Assembly (NCBI GenBank): GCA_023014485.1
Contig: JAJOZX010000922.1
Span: 749,001-813,000 of the forward strand
Origin: Bathynomus jamesi
Taxonomy: Eukaryota > Arthropoda > Malacostraca > Isopoda > Cirolanidae
Reading direction: 5' to 3'
DNA: 64,000 bases
In this document: positions 38,910 through 49,887 of the stretch, one piece after another
Layout of the letters: each line of letters begins with the position of its first letter
Position numbering within the stretch: the stretch's first letter is position 1
The notes under the pieces: generated by a model
Seen by the model: the letters and a program-made list of their open reading frames with translations, nothing else
Told to the model about the DNA's origin: nothing
The model's database searches: none
Made by a program: the position numbers and the translations under genes

Positions 38910-39065
38910 TAGGTGTGTTATGAGGGAGATGCGGAAGCTTTCACCCAGGAACGCAGTGGTGCTGCCGCATCGGGCACCAGCGCGTACCCGTTAACTATGA
39001 TTGAAATATCACGGTATATTATGACATTTACTGGAAATATGGGATACTTTTTCTTTATATATATA

Positions 39066-39970
39066 CTAGGGCGTCCCAAAAAAATGTATACACACTTTAA
39101 ATACTTATAAAGGCAGTGTTTATTAAAATACATTTAATTTTCAAAATGTAATAGAATCTACAGACATAATTTAATTGTTTTGTCAACGCCTGTTTTCAAA
39201 CTGACGTCCGTTCTGGTCCAGGCACTGCTGATAACGCGAAGCAATGGAATCGCAAACATCACGAAACATTTCGTTTGGTATTTGTGTGCATTCTCGTTCA
39301 ATGGCTGCTCTCAATTCAGCGACTGTTGCAGGTTTTATAGCGTAGACTTTGTCTTTTAAGTATCCCCATAAAAAAAGTCTAGTGGTGTGAGGTCTGGTGA
39401 ACGCGGAGGGTATTCTACGAAACCCCTTCGTCCAATCCACATCCACTCGTGCCACGTACCACTCGCAATACTCCACTCTTCGGTCCGGATCATCATCTTC
39501 ATTAATAGCATGGACTAATCTTGAATGTAACTTTTCCATTGACAGCGCTTCAAATGCGTTGGACAGACGATTCTGAAATTCCTACCTCACGACTCGCTTG
39601 CCGCACAGATTTTCTTGGACTTTGGTGATACGTTTCCACTACTCTTTCTTGCTTTGTGGGGCTTGTCGATGTCCGTGGTCTTCCGGAACGCTTCTTGTGG
39701 ACATTCTGAACAGTTCCATCGGCTTCAAACTTATCTCTAATTCGAGTGATGGTAAGTCGCGTTGGTGGATCTGTTTGAAACTCCCTCCTAAACTGTCTTT
39801 GCACTTTAACTGCGTTTTCACACTTCCAGTAGCATTTTAGAATGAATTTCCTTTGTTCAAAGCTTAGTCTGACTGCCATTATTAATTCTAATGGGTTAAC
39901 TTGGAAAGAAAGAAACATCAATTGAGCTATCAGCTGTTAAAGTGTGTATACATTTTTTTGGGACGCCCTG
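39066..39970 (-). mobile_element. Mariner-like element with internal deletion
   Basis: Ends C(T)AGGGCGTCCCAAAAAAATG / CATTTTTTTGGGACGCCCTG with TA at 39064-39065 and 39971-39972. It has 905 bp and a transposase gene whose middle is lost. Confidence 0.86.
39183..39861 (-). pseudogene. Mariner transposase lacking its catalytic middle
   Basis: The first frame (start MAVRLSFEQRKFILKCYWK near 39876) has both HTH subdomains and the linker HKKRSGRPRTSTSPTK, ending in REVGISESSVQRI. The second (39183-39539) reads HAINEDDDPDRRVEYCEWY and then jumps straight to RLFLWGYLKDKVY, the segment following the third catalytic Asp. About 130 residues holding all three catalytic acids are deleted, with a frame change near 39545. 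Confidence 0.82.
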
Positions 39971-40026
39971 TATATATAATATATATATTATATATATATA
40001 TATATTATATATATATATATATATTA

Positions 40027-40288
40027 CTGCTTTTTTTCTGGCGGTACGCAGTACCGGCACCTTTTTCAAAAAATAAAAAATCCATTATTAAAAAAAATAA
40101 AAAATAAAATAAATAACAGATTTCAGCGTCCTTGGAAAACGATCACATATCGATTGATAAAGCAAATGTTTTTAGTATGGAGCGCATAATGCAGTATAGA
40201 TCAGAGCTTTTAGGCCTACCCCCCCTCAGGAGCTCGTCAAATCTAAGTACCGGTGCCTTTTTCTCTGAAAAAAAAGCTATATATATAT
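40027..40288. mobile_element. Small MITE with GCTTTTTTTC ends
   Basis: GCTTTTTTTCTGGCGGTACG with AGTACCGGCACCTTTTTC at the left is mirrored by AGTACCGGTGCCTTTTTC ... GAAAAAAAAGC at the right. Flanked by TA tracts, so the target duplication is unclear. Confidence 0.65.
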
Positions 40289-40323
40289 AGTAAGTGATCT
40301 TTATACGTGAACTCTATTTACGC

Positions 40324-41716
40324 CAGGGTTGGCAAGAAACCCACTTTTTTTGAAAAAGCCCACCCCAGGTGGGGTTTTTCGGGTTTTTTCACCTAAAACC
40401 CGAAAAAACCCGGGTAAAATTGTTTTTTTTCATATGTCCATATGATAGTTCATATTAGACCTACCTATTCTTATTTTTATAATAATACTGTACTGTACCA
40501 TACACTATTAATATAACATTTGTCTTGTTTTTAGCAAAAAGGTTGCCTTCCAGGCAATTAAGCATAAAAAGTTATTATTTTCTCAGATTGAGCTTCACAA
40601 CAAAATTTGGAAAACATGGACCAATTTGAACTAAATTTGGTGTGGTAAATTATCCTATTTGTTAGGCTATACTTCCTATGGAAGACAGGCCCCTGTCTCT
40701 TCTGCTGGAAGTAGATGAATTACAGCTCCCAAAGGGAACTTAATTCAGCTAGTTATATCTATTTAATTCATATTACTGAATATTTTTCTTTTATTTCACA
40801 GTTAAATAAAACAAACTGGCAACAGCATATTTATCTTTACTGCTAGCCTACAGAATTAGTCTGTTTGAAGTTATAACTGCATTAAATAATGCCAAAGACC
40901 TTTGGATCAGGAAGAAAATCAGGGCATGAATGGAGTGAAGTCAATATTATTGATGGGACTAGTAAAGTTAGATGCAAACATTGCAATAATGAAATAAGTA
41001 ATAAAATAGAGCAAATAAAAATGCATTTAATGAAATGTTTGAAACACACGGAATCAAGAAACAAGACTGACAATACTGCCAGTACATCATCTTCATACTG
41101 CCATGACATAGACCTCTCAGATGATCCAGACTCATCCTCACCACCACTGACACAATTACAGATGAAAAAAAGAAAAATTCAAAAGAAAGTAAGCGATTTT
41201 GGCATGACAACAACAACTTTGCAGAAAAATGTCATTGATAACAAAATAGCCAAATTCTTTTATGCAAATAATATTCCATTTCTATGTGCAGAGTCTAAGT
41301 ATTTTATTGAAATGATAGAGACTCTAAGACCAAGCTACACTCCACCTTCCTGTCGAAATTTGTCTGGTCCACTTTTAAATACAATCCATGAAGAAGTAGA
41401 AAATTCCTTGAAGATGCAGTTGACTGAAGAATCAGGATGTATAACACCCTGATTGGCTGATGTCTACACTCTATAACCTGCTACCTCACCCAAAGAGTTA
41501 TACCTGTAGGTCTATTTGTTGACTCATGTTTGCTTGCTTTGCATTTAAAATCATTATAGGCGCCTATATGACAATTTTTAAAAATAATTGCATATGCACT
41601 TCTTAAGTTTCATGAAAAAATCCAGAAGTGGGTAAAATAGTGGGTTTTTTCAAGTGGGTTTTTTTTTAAAAACCCAGGTGGGTTTTTTCGGGCTGGGCCC
41701 ACTAGTGCCAACCCTG
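40324..41716 (+). mobile_element. hAT element keeping only a BED finger gene
   Basis: Inverted ends CAGGGTTGGCA / TGCCAACCCTG and an 8-bp duplication ATTTACGC (40316-40323 and 41717-41724). 1,393 bp, internally deleted. Confidence 0.9.
40889..41452 (+). CDS. BED-type zinc finger protein, truncated hAT transposase
   Basis: 187 residues. Residues 10-52 form a BED finger: W at HEWSEV, then VRCKHCNNEIS, followed by the IKMHLMKCLKH end (C-x2-C ... H-x-C/H). After a serine-rich linker the sequence QKKVSDFGMTTTTLQKNVID and FFYANNIPFLCAESKYF match the start of the hAT catalytic region, and LSGPLLNTIHEEVENSL the next conserved block. It then stops at 41452 well before the RNase-H core. It could act as a DNA-binding repressor of its family but not as a transposase. 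The ORF is open with a good ATG. Confidence 0.8.
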   Translation: MPKTFGSGRKSGHEWSEVNIIDGTSKVRCKHCNNEISNKIEQIKMHLMKCLKHTESRNKTDNTASTSSSYCHDIDLSDDPDSSSPPLTQLQMKKRKIQKKVSDFGMTTTTLQKNVIDNKIAKFFYANNIPFLCAESKYFIEMIETLRPSYTPPSCRNLSGPLLNTIHEEVENSLKMQLTEESGCITP

Positions 41717-42263
41717 ATTTACGCAGATTCGCTTATACACGATCAACAAAATAGGGAACGTTATTCGGTATACGTGACCGTGATCCGCGTTTACGCAATT
41801 TAACAAACGACCAATCAGCTGGCGGAACTATTTGCGTTCGCGTATATGTAAATATGTCAGGCAGGGGAGGAGCAAGTTGAAGAAGGAACATCGCCACCCT
41901 GTAAGCAGCTATCCACCAAACAACTGTCAGATTTATTCTCACACCTCGATGCAGCAAAGGAAATTGCAGTGGAGGATAACCCCAACATAGAGGGGAGGTG
42001 TGTATTTAGCAGGGGTTTGGAAAATCTCAATCGCTGCTACAGGGAGTGGTACCAAGAAAAAAAGAAAAGGACTATGTAGACATCATTGTTTACCTACTTC
42101 AAGAAGGTTGAAACAACTCCTGCAACACCCTAGAGCCCACCTTCAACCTCACCATCACTCAGGAGGACCCCCAAGAAAGATGAGGTTCCACTTTAAGCAG
42201 TCTTCGGAGCCATCTCTGGTAAATAGAGTATGTACAAAATTACATAATGTATTTTATATTCTA
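41717..42263 (+). pseudogene. Tigger transposase C-terminal remnant
   Basis: Frames around 41917-42200 read LSDLFSHLDAAKEIAVEDNP, FSRGLENLNRCYREWYQEKK, then TSLFTYFKKVE. The latter resembles the C-terminal PCNA-binding tail (Q..L..F-like) known for pogo transposases. A stop stands just before TSLFTYF and another soon after. Confidence 0.62.
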
Positions 42264-43475
42264 CAGGGTGTCCCATAAGTCCGGCATCAGAGGAAAAATA
42301 ATAAAAAAAGGCAAAACAAAAGCTTTTATTTACAGAACGTGCTCAATATGTCCACCATAGTTTTCAATACACAAATTCAGACGTGATACCAGTCAGCAAG
42401 CACACGGTGAATGATATCAGGAGTAATGGTGTTACATGCCCCAATAATGCGCTGCCGCAAATGTTCAACACTCCTAATTTTCTCTGCGTATACCAGCGCT
42501 TTCAAGTGGCCCCAGAGATAAAAATCTAGTGGCGTGAGATCCGGGCTTCTAGCTGGCCATTCCACAGGCCCTCGACGTCCTATCCAATGACCAGGGAATT
42601 GTTGGTACAGGTATTCTCTTACTTGGGAGCTGTAATGTGCAGGAGCGCCGTCTTGCTGGAACCATGTCGGGAAATTTCCTTCTTCGTTCAAGACGCTGGG
42701 AAATGCTTCTTCCTTGAGCATACGTAGGTAGGTGCCTCCAATGACATGTTCATCGAAAAAGAGGGAGCCTATGATGCGATCCTTCCAAATGCCACACCAT
42801 AACATCACCCGAGATGCACCTTGTTCCTTTGAAGAGGTATACCAGTGAGGGTTGTTTTGAGACCAGTAGCGGGTGTTCTGTCGATTTACCTCACCATTTC
42901 CATAAAAAACAGCCTCGTCACTGAACAGAATGGTGGACGGGAAATTGGCATCCCGAGCATATTGTTCCATAGCCCATTCACAAAATTCCATCCGCCGGTC
43001 GGGATCATCATCGCTTAATTTCTGTAGGAGCTGAAGTTTATATGGATGCCATTTGTGAGCCTGAAGAATGCGATGGATGCTACTTTTCGACACTCCTGTC
43101 TCGGCGGACAATCGCCGAAGAGACTTATTGGGACTTCTGTTAAAATGAGCCAGGATAGCAGTCGCTGTATCATCGTCAGTGGACCTCCTTGAAGGTCCAC
43201 TGCGTGGTTTATCTTCTATGGATCCTGTTTCCTTAAACTTTGCAACAAGTCTGCTAACACAACTCTGTGTTATTGGCTCGCGGTCTGGATGCAGTCTGTT
43301 AAATTCAGCAGCGGCCTCTCTTTGACTCCGATTTCCTATGAGTAGAATTATCTGGATTCGTTCTTCCTTGCTCACAGACATTATGGCCTGTAGAAAGAGA
43401 AAAATATGAATTATGGTTTGTAGAAATAGAAAAATATGAATTTCGCCTATGATGCCGGACTTATGGAACACCCTG
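42264..43475 (-). mobile_element. Mariner-like element (DD41D), structurally complete
   Basis: Ends CAGGGTGTCCCATAAGTCCG / CCGGACTTATGGAACACCCTG, TA duplication (42262-42263 and 43476-43477), 1,212 bp, with a full-length transposase gene. The youngest-looking mariner in the window. Confidence 0.92.
42377..43381 (-). CDS. Intact mariner-family transposase, DD41D
   Basis: 334 residues from ATG at 43381 (MSVSKEERIQIILLIGNRSQ); an upstream in-frame start at 43471 lies inside the inverted repeat and would add a repetitive tail, so it is rejected. Two HTH units (about 10-55 and 75-110) with the GSIEDKPRSGPSRRS linker, then the catalytic domain: Asp in ILFSDEAVF, Asp in WFQQDGAPAHYS, and Asp in SPDLTPLDFYLWG. 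I count 41 residues between the second and third Asp, the spacing of the rosa-like DD41D group. No stop or frameshift, and both terminal repeats are intact, so it might be active. Confidence 0.9.
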   Translation of the reverse strand: MSVSKEERIQIILLIGNRSQREAAAEFNRLHPDREPITQSCVSRLVAKFKETGSIEDKPRSGPSRRSTDDDTATAILAHFNRSPNKSLRRLSAETGVSKSSIHRILQAHKWHPYKLQLLQKLSDDDPDRRMEFCEWAMEQYARDANFPSTILFSDEAVFYGNGEVNRQNTRYWSQNNPHWYTSSKEQGASRVMLWCGIWKDRIIGSLFFDEHVIGGTYLRMLKEEAFPSVLNEEGNFPTWFQQDGAPAHYSSQVREYLYQQFPGHWIGRRGPVEWPARSPDLTPLDFYLWGHLKALVYAEKIRSVEHLRQRIIGACNTITPDIIHRVLADWYHV

Positions 43476-43734
43476 TATTATTAATGTACGTGTATAATAA
43501 GCATTACGTTCTATATAATTCTTCATTCTGTCGAGAGGTCGACCGTAGGTTGATCCCGAACCGTCGTTCAAACCCTCAAAGTAAATAGCTATATATTTTA
43601 ATTTTTGTTGTCAAAAATTCTTGAGCTGAACACATATACCCCCTATAATACATTATCTCCATGGGAAAATGCAATTCGATTTACACGATTTCGATATAAA
43701 CGTAAATAGAGGACTTACTGTGTGTGTGTATATA

Positions 43735-43925
43735 TATATATATGAAAATTATTTCACGAAGGTAACACGTGAAAAATATTTATGATGAATAAAACCACGA
43801 AGGAAAGGAAACACAAAATGGTGCTCAAGCGCTTTCGTCTAATGACATCCTCAGGAACACTGAGGATGTCATAGACGAAAGCGCTTGAGCACCATTTTGT
43901 GTTTCCTTTCCTTCGTGGTTTTATT

Positions 43926-43931
<6 letters not shown>
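43735..43931. repeat. Palindrome of two hammerhead-like units
   Basis: Arm 1 (43782-43860) reads GATGAATAAAACCACGAAGG to CATCCTCAGGAACAC; arm 2 (to 43931) is its reverse complement, TGAGGATGTCATAGACGAAA to GGTTTTATTCATCATAT. Arm 2 lacks two bases in the ATTA loop and part of stem I. Flanked by (TA)n at 43931-43967 and TA at 43729-43742. The only Penelope part present is this terminal unit. Confidence 0.82.
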
Positions 43932-43970
<39 letters not shown>

Positions 43971-43977
43971 CATTTAA

Positions 43978-45262
43978 CTGCAAACACGCAGTATAATTAA
44001 CGTAAAGAACGACGCTTTGTATAGGAGAATTATCCGCGCAAGATGAGAGCGAAAGAACGAAACAAATGAAAAAATGAGGTACCCACCCGGGAATCGAACC
44101 CGGGATCTTCCGATTGCCGGTCAGATATGATAACCACTACACCACAGGCCTCACCCAAACAAATGTCGTAATTCCTCTACATACGCGCAGAAACCAATGC
44201 CCCAAAGGGGCACCTCCCGCATGCCGTAACATTATATATTATAACTGCAAACACGCAGTATAATTAACGTAAAGAACGACGCTTTGTATAGGATAATTAT
44301 CCGCGCAAGATGAGAGCGAAAGAACGAAACAAATGAAAAAATGAGGTACCCACCCGGGAATCGAACCCGGGATCTTCCGATTGCCGGTCAGATATGATAA
44401 CCACTACACCACAGGCCTCACCCAAACAAATGTCGTAATTCCTCTACATACGCGCAGAAACCAATGCCCCAAAGGGGCACCTCCCGCATGCCGTAACATT
44501 ATATATATTATAACTGCAAACACGCAGTATAATTAACGTAAAGAACGACGCTTTGTATAGGAGAATTATCCGCGCAAGATGAGAGCGAAAGAACGAAACA
44601 AATGAAAAAATGAGGTACCCACCCGGGAATCGAACCCGGGATCTTCCGATTGCCGGTCAGATATGATAACCACTACACCACAGGCCTCACCCAAACAAAT
44701 GTCGTAATTCCTCTACATACGCGCAGAAACCAATGCCCCCAAAGGGGCACCTCCCGCATGCCGTAACATTATATAATTATAACTGCAAACACGCAGTATA
44801 ATTAACGTAAAGAACGACGCTTTGTATAGGAGAATTATCCGCGCAAGATGAGAGCGAAAGAACGAAACAAATGAAAAAATGAGGTACCCACCCGGGAATC
44901 GAACCCGGGATCTTCCGATTGCCGGTCAGATATGATAACCACTACACCACAGGCCTCACCCAAACAAATGTCGTAATTCCTCTACATACGCGCAGAAACC
45001 AATGCCCCCAAAGGGGCACCTCCCGCATGCCGTAACATTATATATATTATAACTGCAAACACGCAGTATAATTAACGTAAAGAACGACGCTTTGTATAGG
45101 ATAATTATCCGCGCAAGATGAGAGCGAAAGAACGAAACAAATGAAAAAATGAGGTACCCACCCGGGAATCGAACCCGGGATCTTCCGATTGCCGGTCAGA
45201 TATGATAACCACTACACCACAGGCCTCACCCAAACAAATGTCGTAATTCCTCTACATACGCG
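43978..45262 (-). repeat. Five tandem copies of a tRNA-derived repeat
   Basis: Unit of about 267-269 bp at 43978, 44245, 44514, 44783 and 45052. On the minus strand each has an A box (GGTGTAGTGGTTATCATATC) and B box (GGGTTCGATTCCCGGG) of a tRNA-like pol III promoter; the anticodon arm is not a functional one. The units start with an AACTGCAAACACGCAGT palindrome and contain GTAAAGAACGACGC. Confidence 0.85.
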
Positions 45263-45582
45263 TTTCGTTCTTTCGCTCTCATCTTGCGCGGATAATTCTC
45301 CTATACAAAGCGTCGTTCTTTACGTTAATTATACTGCGTGTTTGCAGTTATAATGTTACGGCATGCAGGAGGTGCCCCTTTGAGGCATTGGTTTCTGCGC
45401 GTATGTAGAGGAATTACGACATTTGTTTGGGTGAGGCCTGTGGTGTAGTGGTTATCATATCTGACCGGCAATCGGAAGATCCCGGGTTCGATTCCCGGAT
45501 GGGTACCTCATTTTTTCATGTTTCGTTCTTTCGCTCTCATCTTGCGCGGATAATTCTCCCATACAAAGCGTCGTTCTTTACG

Positions 45583-45590
<8 letters not shown>
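45263..45590 (+). repeat. Inverted sixth copy of the tRNA-derived repeat
   Basis: The same sequence in the opposite orientation, joined at CGCG|TTTCGTTC. The tRNA-like core is at about 45435-45510. Confidence 0.82.
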
Positions 45591-45620
<30 letters not shown>

Positions 45621-45623
<3 letters not shown>

Positions 45624-46426
45624 TGGAACCTTGCTTAACGAGCATAATTCGTTCCCGAATTGTGCTCGTTATGCAAAATGCTCGTTAAACAAGGCAATTT
45701 TTTCCATAGGAATCAATGTAAAATATGATAATGCGTTCCATGCTTAAAAAATACTTAAAATAATATTTATAATGATATTTAAAGGCGTTTTTTAAATTAT
45801 TATTGCATGAAATGAAAAGATTATTAATAAAAATTAACCCAAAAGAGAATGTAAATAATTAGTAAACGGTGAAATTTATAAATAACTTACGAAGAGAGAA
45901 GGTGCTCCTGACGCACGCAAAGGAAATGAAGAGACAGGGGAGGAGGAGAGGGTTATTGAGGGGAAGGAGGAGAATCGTCTTCGTTCAATGCAATAACATT
46001 CTCGACGAGCTCACAGTCACTAGCTTTAAATTTTTTAGAGGCACTTTCACTTTCTTTGGATCCTTTTTCACGAGGAAACTGTCTAGAGTCATTTGTTTTT
46101 GTCTACGCTTTAAATTTTGACGAAAATGCGTGATAACATTATCATTAAATAAATTTGTAGATCGCATAGTCACTGCCTTATTAGGATGATGCTTTTCAAC
46201 GTATGATACAACAGATTCCCAAGATCTCAGCATCTCCCTTATTGCACTGGAGGGTTGTTGTTCTGCTACGGGCGTTTCTTCGTCCTCCCCTGACAAATTC
46301 TCCCCCACAATTTCTTGCTCGTTAAGCAAAGTGTCGCTCGTTATGCAAGGTAATTTTCCCCCATTCTTTTGGCTCGTTATACGAATTTCTCGTTATACGA
46401 GGCACTCGTTAAGCAAGGTTCCACTG
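45621..46426 (-). mobile_element. Tigger/pogo-like element, internally deleted
   Basis: Ends CAGTGGAACCTTGCTTAACG / CGTTAAGCAAGGTTCCACTG in (TA)n, with extra subterminal GCTCGTTA repeats. 806 bp with the end of a transposase gene only. Confidence 0.88.
45985..46329 (-). CDS. Tigger transposase C-terminal fragment with PIP-like tail
   Basis: 114 residues. The segment ENLSGEDEETPVAEQQPSSA is the acidic region, followed by a helical domain (LRSWESVVSYVEKHHPNKA) and RRQKQMTLDSFLVKKDPKK. QMTLDSFL resembles the PCNA-interacting peptide that pogo-type transposases carry near their end. The HTH and DDE domains are missing. The frame is open and starts inside the element, so whether it is translated is unknown. 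Confidence 0.65.
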   Translation of the reverse strand: MLNEQEIVGENLSGEDEETPVAEQQPSSAIREMLRSWESVVSYVEKHHPNKAVTMRSTNLFNDNVITHFRQNLKRRQKQMTLDSFLVKKDPKKVKVPLKNLKLVTVSSSRMLLH

Positions 46427-46475
<49 letters not shown>

Positions 46476-46516
46476 GATAAATGAATCCAGAACGGTGATT
46501 TAATCATCACTATAAC

Positions 46517-47060
46517 CAGTGGTGCAGTGCTAAATAAAGAAGTGAGGGAACGCATTTTGAAAGTGTTACTCAGATGCGGGGGAGACAATGGCGAGCGCGG
46601 CGAGCCCATACAGCTGGGGGTCCGGGGGCACTGTAAGCTCCCCGGGAAATCTTTTGAAATCTGACCAATTTCAGGAATATTTTGTGGTCATATGCACTGG
46701 ATATTAAGATATATTCCAAGGTTGAAGATGCAGAGTGTCATTAGATATACGACATCCAGTACGATCAATAAAAATAGCTAACAACTGGAATGATTAACTA
46801 AAAAAAAGTTAACAACTGGTACGCCGTGGTGACTGTTTCACCAGATCCTTATAGGCTAGCATTGCCTCAGTCAAAGCTAAAAGAAATGAAACAGTTAATG
46901 ATTCTCTCTCATATTTCTTCTAGGGGTGGGAATTAAAATTTCATGACGTTAGAGATTTGTGAGTTCGCATTTATTTGAAATAGTGAGGGAACGCCGTTCC
47001 GTCTACCAAAAAAAGTAAGGGAACGCCGTTCCCACGCGTTCCCACAGCACTACACCACTG
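46517..47060. mobile_element. Non-autonomous hAT element (544 bp)
   Basis: Ends CAGTGGTGCAGTGCT / AGCACTACACCACTG and the 8-bp duplication ACTATAAC (46509-46516 and 47061-47068). The subterminal GTGAGGGAACGC motif recurs several times. Confidence 0.9.
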
Positions 47061-47499
47061 ACTATAACACTAAATATATCATATTGAAAAAGGTACTACG
47101 ATGAACATCGCATACTACCTCGCTACTCAGCATTCACAAACTACGGGAGGGTTATCGTGCTGTATGTAAATTTGTCAAACTTTTGTCAGACTCTGGTTAA
47201 TCTACATATTACATTGATTTCAGGAGGAGCAAAGAAAGAGAAAATAAACTTGCTAATTAAAAGTTTTTGGTCTGGAATAGTCGATTAAGGCTTTTCTTCT
47301 CAACAAGCACAGCAAAGTCTGAGACTCACCAGTGAGGAGTTAAATACTCCGCTTTTGTCAACCCCAACTGATTTATTCTCACAAAGGTACCTTTCGCCAA
47401 TGTGACTTTTATTGACAATTTTTTTTTTACGGTTTAATTAAATAATTGAGGTTAGGTTTAGGTTAGATTAAGTTCCGTTATTATAGTATCGATGAAATC

Positions 47500-47580
47500 T
47501 TTAAAGCAGCACCGCTTCCCTCAGATCAGCGAAGTTAAGTGTTATCGGTTTGGGGTTGTAGTTGGAGGATGATCGTCCTC
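47500..47580 (+). pseudogene. 5S rRNA-like fragment
   Basis: GCACCGCTTCCCTCAGATCA then GCGAAGTTAAGTGTTATCGG and TAGTTGGAGGATGATCG follow 5S rRNA from its middle to near the 3' end, with mismatches. The downstream GATGTAGCGACCCGTG is duplicated. Confidence 0.6.
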
Positions 47581-47589
47581 CGCGACCAG

Positions 47590-48059
47590 ATGATGTAGCG
47601 ACCCGTGATGTAGCGACCCGTGTCCTCCGTCACATATCTATAAGTTCGATCTCTTCTAATGAAGGGATGTTTCTACGTCTTCAAACACAAACTTTTTCCT
47701 CCTTTTAATCCTCTTTGCCGGATATATGCGTCTTACGAAGGAAGAAATTAAGTTTTGCAAACTGTGCCTATATATATATACAGACAGCGGAAAAGAAGAG
47801 CGAGTGTGTGTATGGGTGCCGGTTAGTAAATGCGTAATGTTAAATTATATGTAAGTTCTCTCCATTTATTTACGCGTTTTGCACGTTTTAACTCTTCTTT
47901 CTTAATACGAAAACCAACCCGAGTTTTCGTTTTCCATTTATTTCGAATATTTGGGCAAAGGCGAAAACTGAATGAGTCATCTGCAATCAGTTTGAATGTG
48001 AACGGAAATTTATGCCATGAATTTTAATGTCCAACTCGTAAAATATTCAAACAATTTCC

Positions 48060-48060
<1 letters not shown>
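47590..48060. other. No recognisable feature
   Basis: Short frames only; the 65-residue frame at 47830 has no family resemblance. Confidence 0.4.
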
Positions 48061-48100
<40 letters not shown>

Positions 48101-48103
<3 letters not shown>

Positions 48104-48595
48104 TGGTGGACCGAATATCCGCGTCATTTTTAACATCCGCATCCGCACTTCTGACTGCGGATGTTATGCGGATATTACCTGGAATAAATTATGCAATTTA
48201 CGATTAAATTAGCTTATAAAATAGCTTATAAGGCCCAGTCATGCACATTTCGTGTAAAGTATTAATTATTAATGAACAAACAAATATATAAACCTCAAAA
48301 TATAAATAGCTGGTAACACAGAAAATTGAATGAAACTTGTTTCATTGAATTTTCTGTGGCTGAAACTCTTGAAAAAGTTATTATTTTTATCATAACGAAA
48401 ACATTAATATTAATTCTTATGCATTGCCTGCCATAATAGCAATATCACGAAATTTGAAAAATTATGTCATATTCATAATTCTATATTATATTGATAGATT
48501 AACTAAATATCCGCATCCGCATCCGCATCCGCGGATACTGAAATTAAAGATCCGCATCCGCAGATGTTGAAAAACTGACATCCGGTCCACCACTA
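48101..48595. mobile_element. hAT-type MITE (495 bp)
   Basis: Ends TAGTGGTGGACCGAATATCC / ACATCCGGTCCACCACTA with repeated CATCCGCATCCGC inside both ends. Inserted in TA-rich DNA, which hides the target duplication. Confidence 0.75.
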
Positions 48596-48599
48596 AATA

Positions 48600-49107
48600 T
48601 ATATACACTTATACAGTATATGTGCAAAATTATATACTCTTTAAAGTGGATTAATAAACCCTTTTCAGTAATGTAACTTTACACCGTAACATCTTATTCG
48701 TCTTTGTGAACACTTTTTGAACACTTTTCTTTTTATGGAATGTGCGCGGCAGTTAATTGCCACTTTGTGTAATCGTTAAGTCGGGTATTTTTGAAATATG
48801 AAAACAATAATTATCCTTATACCCACTGAGACACGATGTACCATCGTGGTCTAGATTTTTTGCGATTGTTTTGAATTTTTCAATGCTTAACCTCCCCTAA
48901 TGTAAACTAAACTTTCACTACTGGATAATACTAATAATGTTTGGGGCTGTTCAGACCCCTTCGTAACATCTAAGATCTCATGATGGAGGGGTCCTATAGC
49001 TTTTCGTGGGATCCGGACAATTATCCCAGCAAGGGAGACCCAGAAAAACGCCTTCATCAGTGAAATCTGAAATTCACAAGGGTACCCTGCTGGGTCCTAC
49101 ACGGGAT
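48600..49107. other. No recognisable feature
   Basis: About 500 bases, no gene or repeat that I can support. Confidence 0.4.
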
Positions 49108-49887
49108 CAATGTTCCCTCTAAGGTGTGCGCGTGTGCGCGCGCGCACGCGTTGTGAAACCAGCGCACACAGCAAAATAAAATGCGCACAGGCTCAGGCGT
49201 ATCATGAGTCACGACAGTAAATGAAGTAATTTAAAAAATTTCAGTTTAATGAATTCTATAAAGAACAAATTAAGAAACCGCTTGAAAGAAAATCATTTGG
49301 ACATACATGCTCATGCGAATTAAAATTTACCTGAATGATGTGACGGATACTTAAATGATACTTAAATGAAAGGCACTTTCATTGAATGTTATTTTGATTA
49401 TATTTTATTTTATTGAATTTTATTATTTTTTTATTTTATTCCTATTTTGTGAATGGATAAAATCGTGTATTAATCTTGATAGTCTATTTTAAATTGCTTT
49501 ATAAATGCTAAAAATTGTTTTGAGAAATGATAACTAAATAGTAATTTTCAATTAATGTTATTTTTATTTTATTTCTTTATTTTGTTGAATTTTATTTTAC
49601 TATTTTTCATTTTATTCATATTTTTAGAATGGATAAAATGTTTTCTTTTTTAAGAATATATGATATTGTAAACAGTTTCTTAATATCCATTTAATAGTAC
49701 CGTAATGATGAAGCTATCACCTTATGGAAATAATATTTATTAAGTATTTAATATTTATATATATTTAATTTTGAAGATAATAGCGCTCAGAAAAGTTTGC
49801 ACAATTTTTCACCATGAATCTAACTAAATGTATGCACAACGAAAATTTCTAGCGCACACGGACTAAAAAAAATTAGAGGGAACATTG
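49108..49887 (+). mobile_element. Non-autonomous hAT element, copy 1
   Basis: Ends CAATGTTCCCTCTAAGG / TTAGAGGGAACATTG with the 8-bp duplication CACGGGAT (49100-49107 and 49888-49895). A (CG/TG)n-rich left part, AT-rich interior, no gene. 780 bp. Confidence 0.9.

Larger units (their letters stand above)
40293..43726 (+). mobile_element. Tigger/pogo-like element interrupted by two others
   Basis: The left end AGTAAGTGATCTTTATACG and the right end CGTAAATAGAGGACTTACTG are inverted and similar to Tigger termini. Its only coding remnant is at about 41917-42200. A hAT (40324-41716) and a mariner (42264-43475) are inserted in it. Confidence 0.65.

Noticed and set aside
43978..45262. CRISPR-like array
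   Set aside because: The repeats are 267-269 bp without unique spacers in eukaryotic DNA; it is a tandem SINE-type repeat.
43978..45510. Apparent tRNA genes, six copies
   Set aside because: A and B boxes and the T arm are good, but the anticodon arm does not form a standard 5-bp stem with a 7-base loop; the repeated unit behaves as a tRNA-derived SINE.
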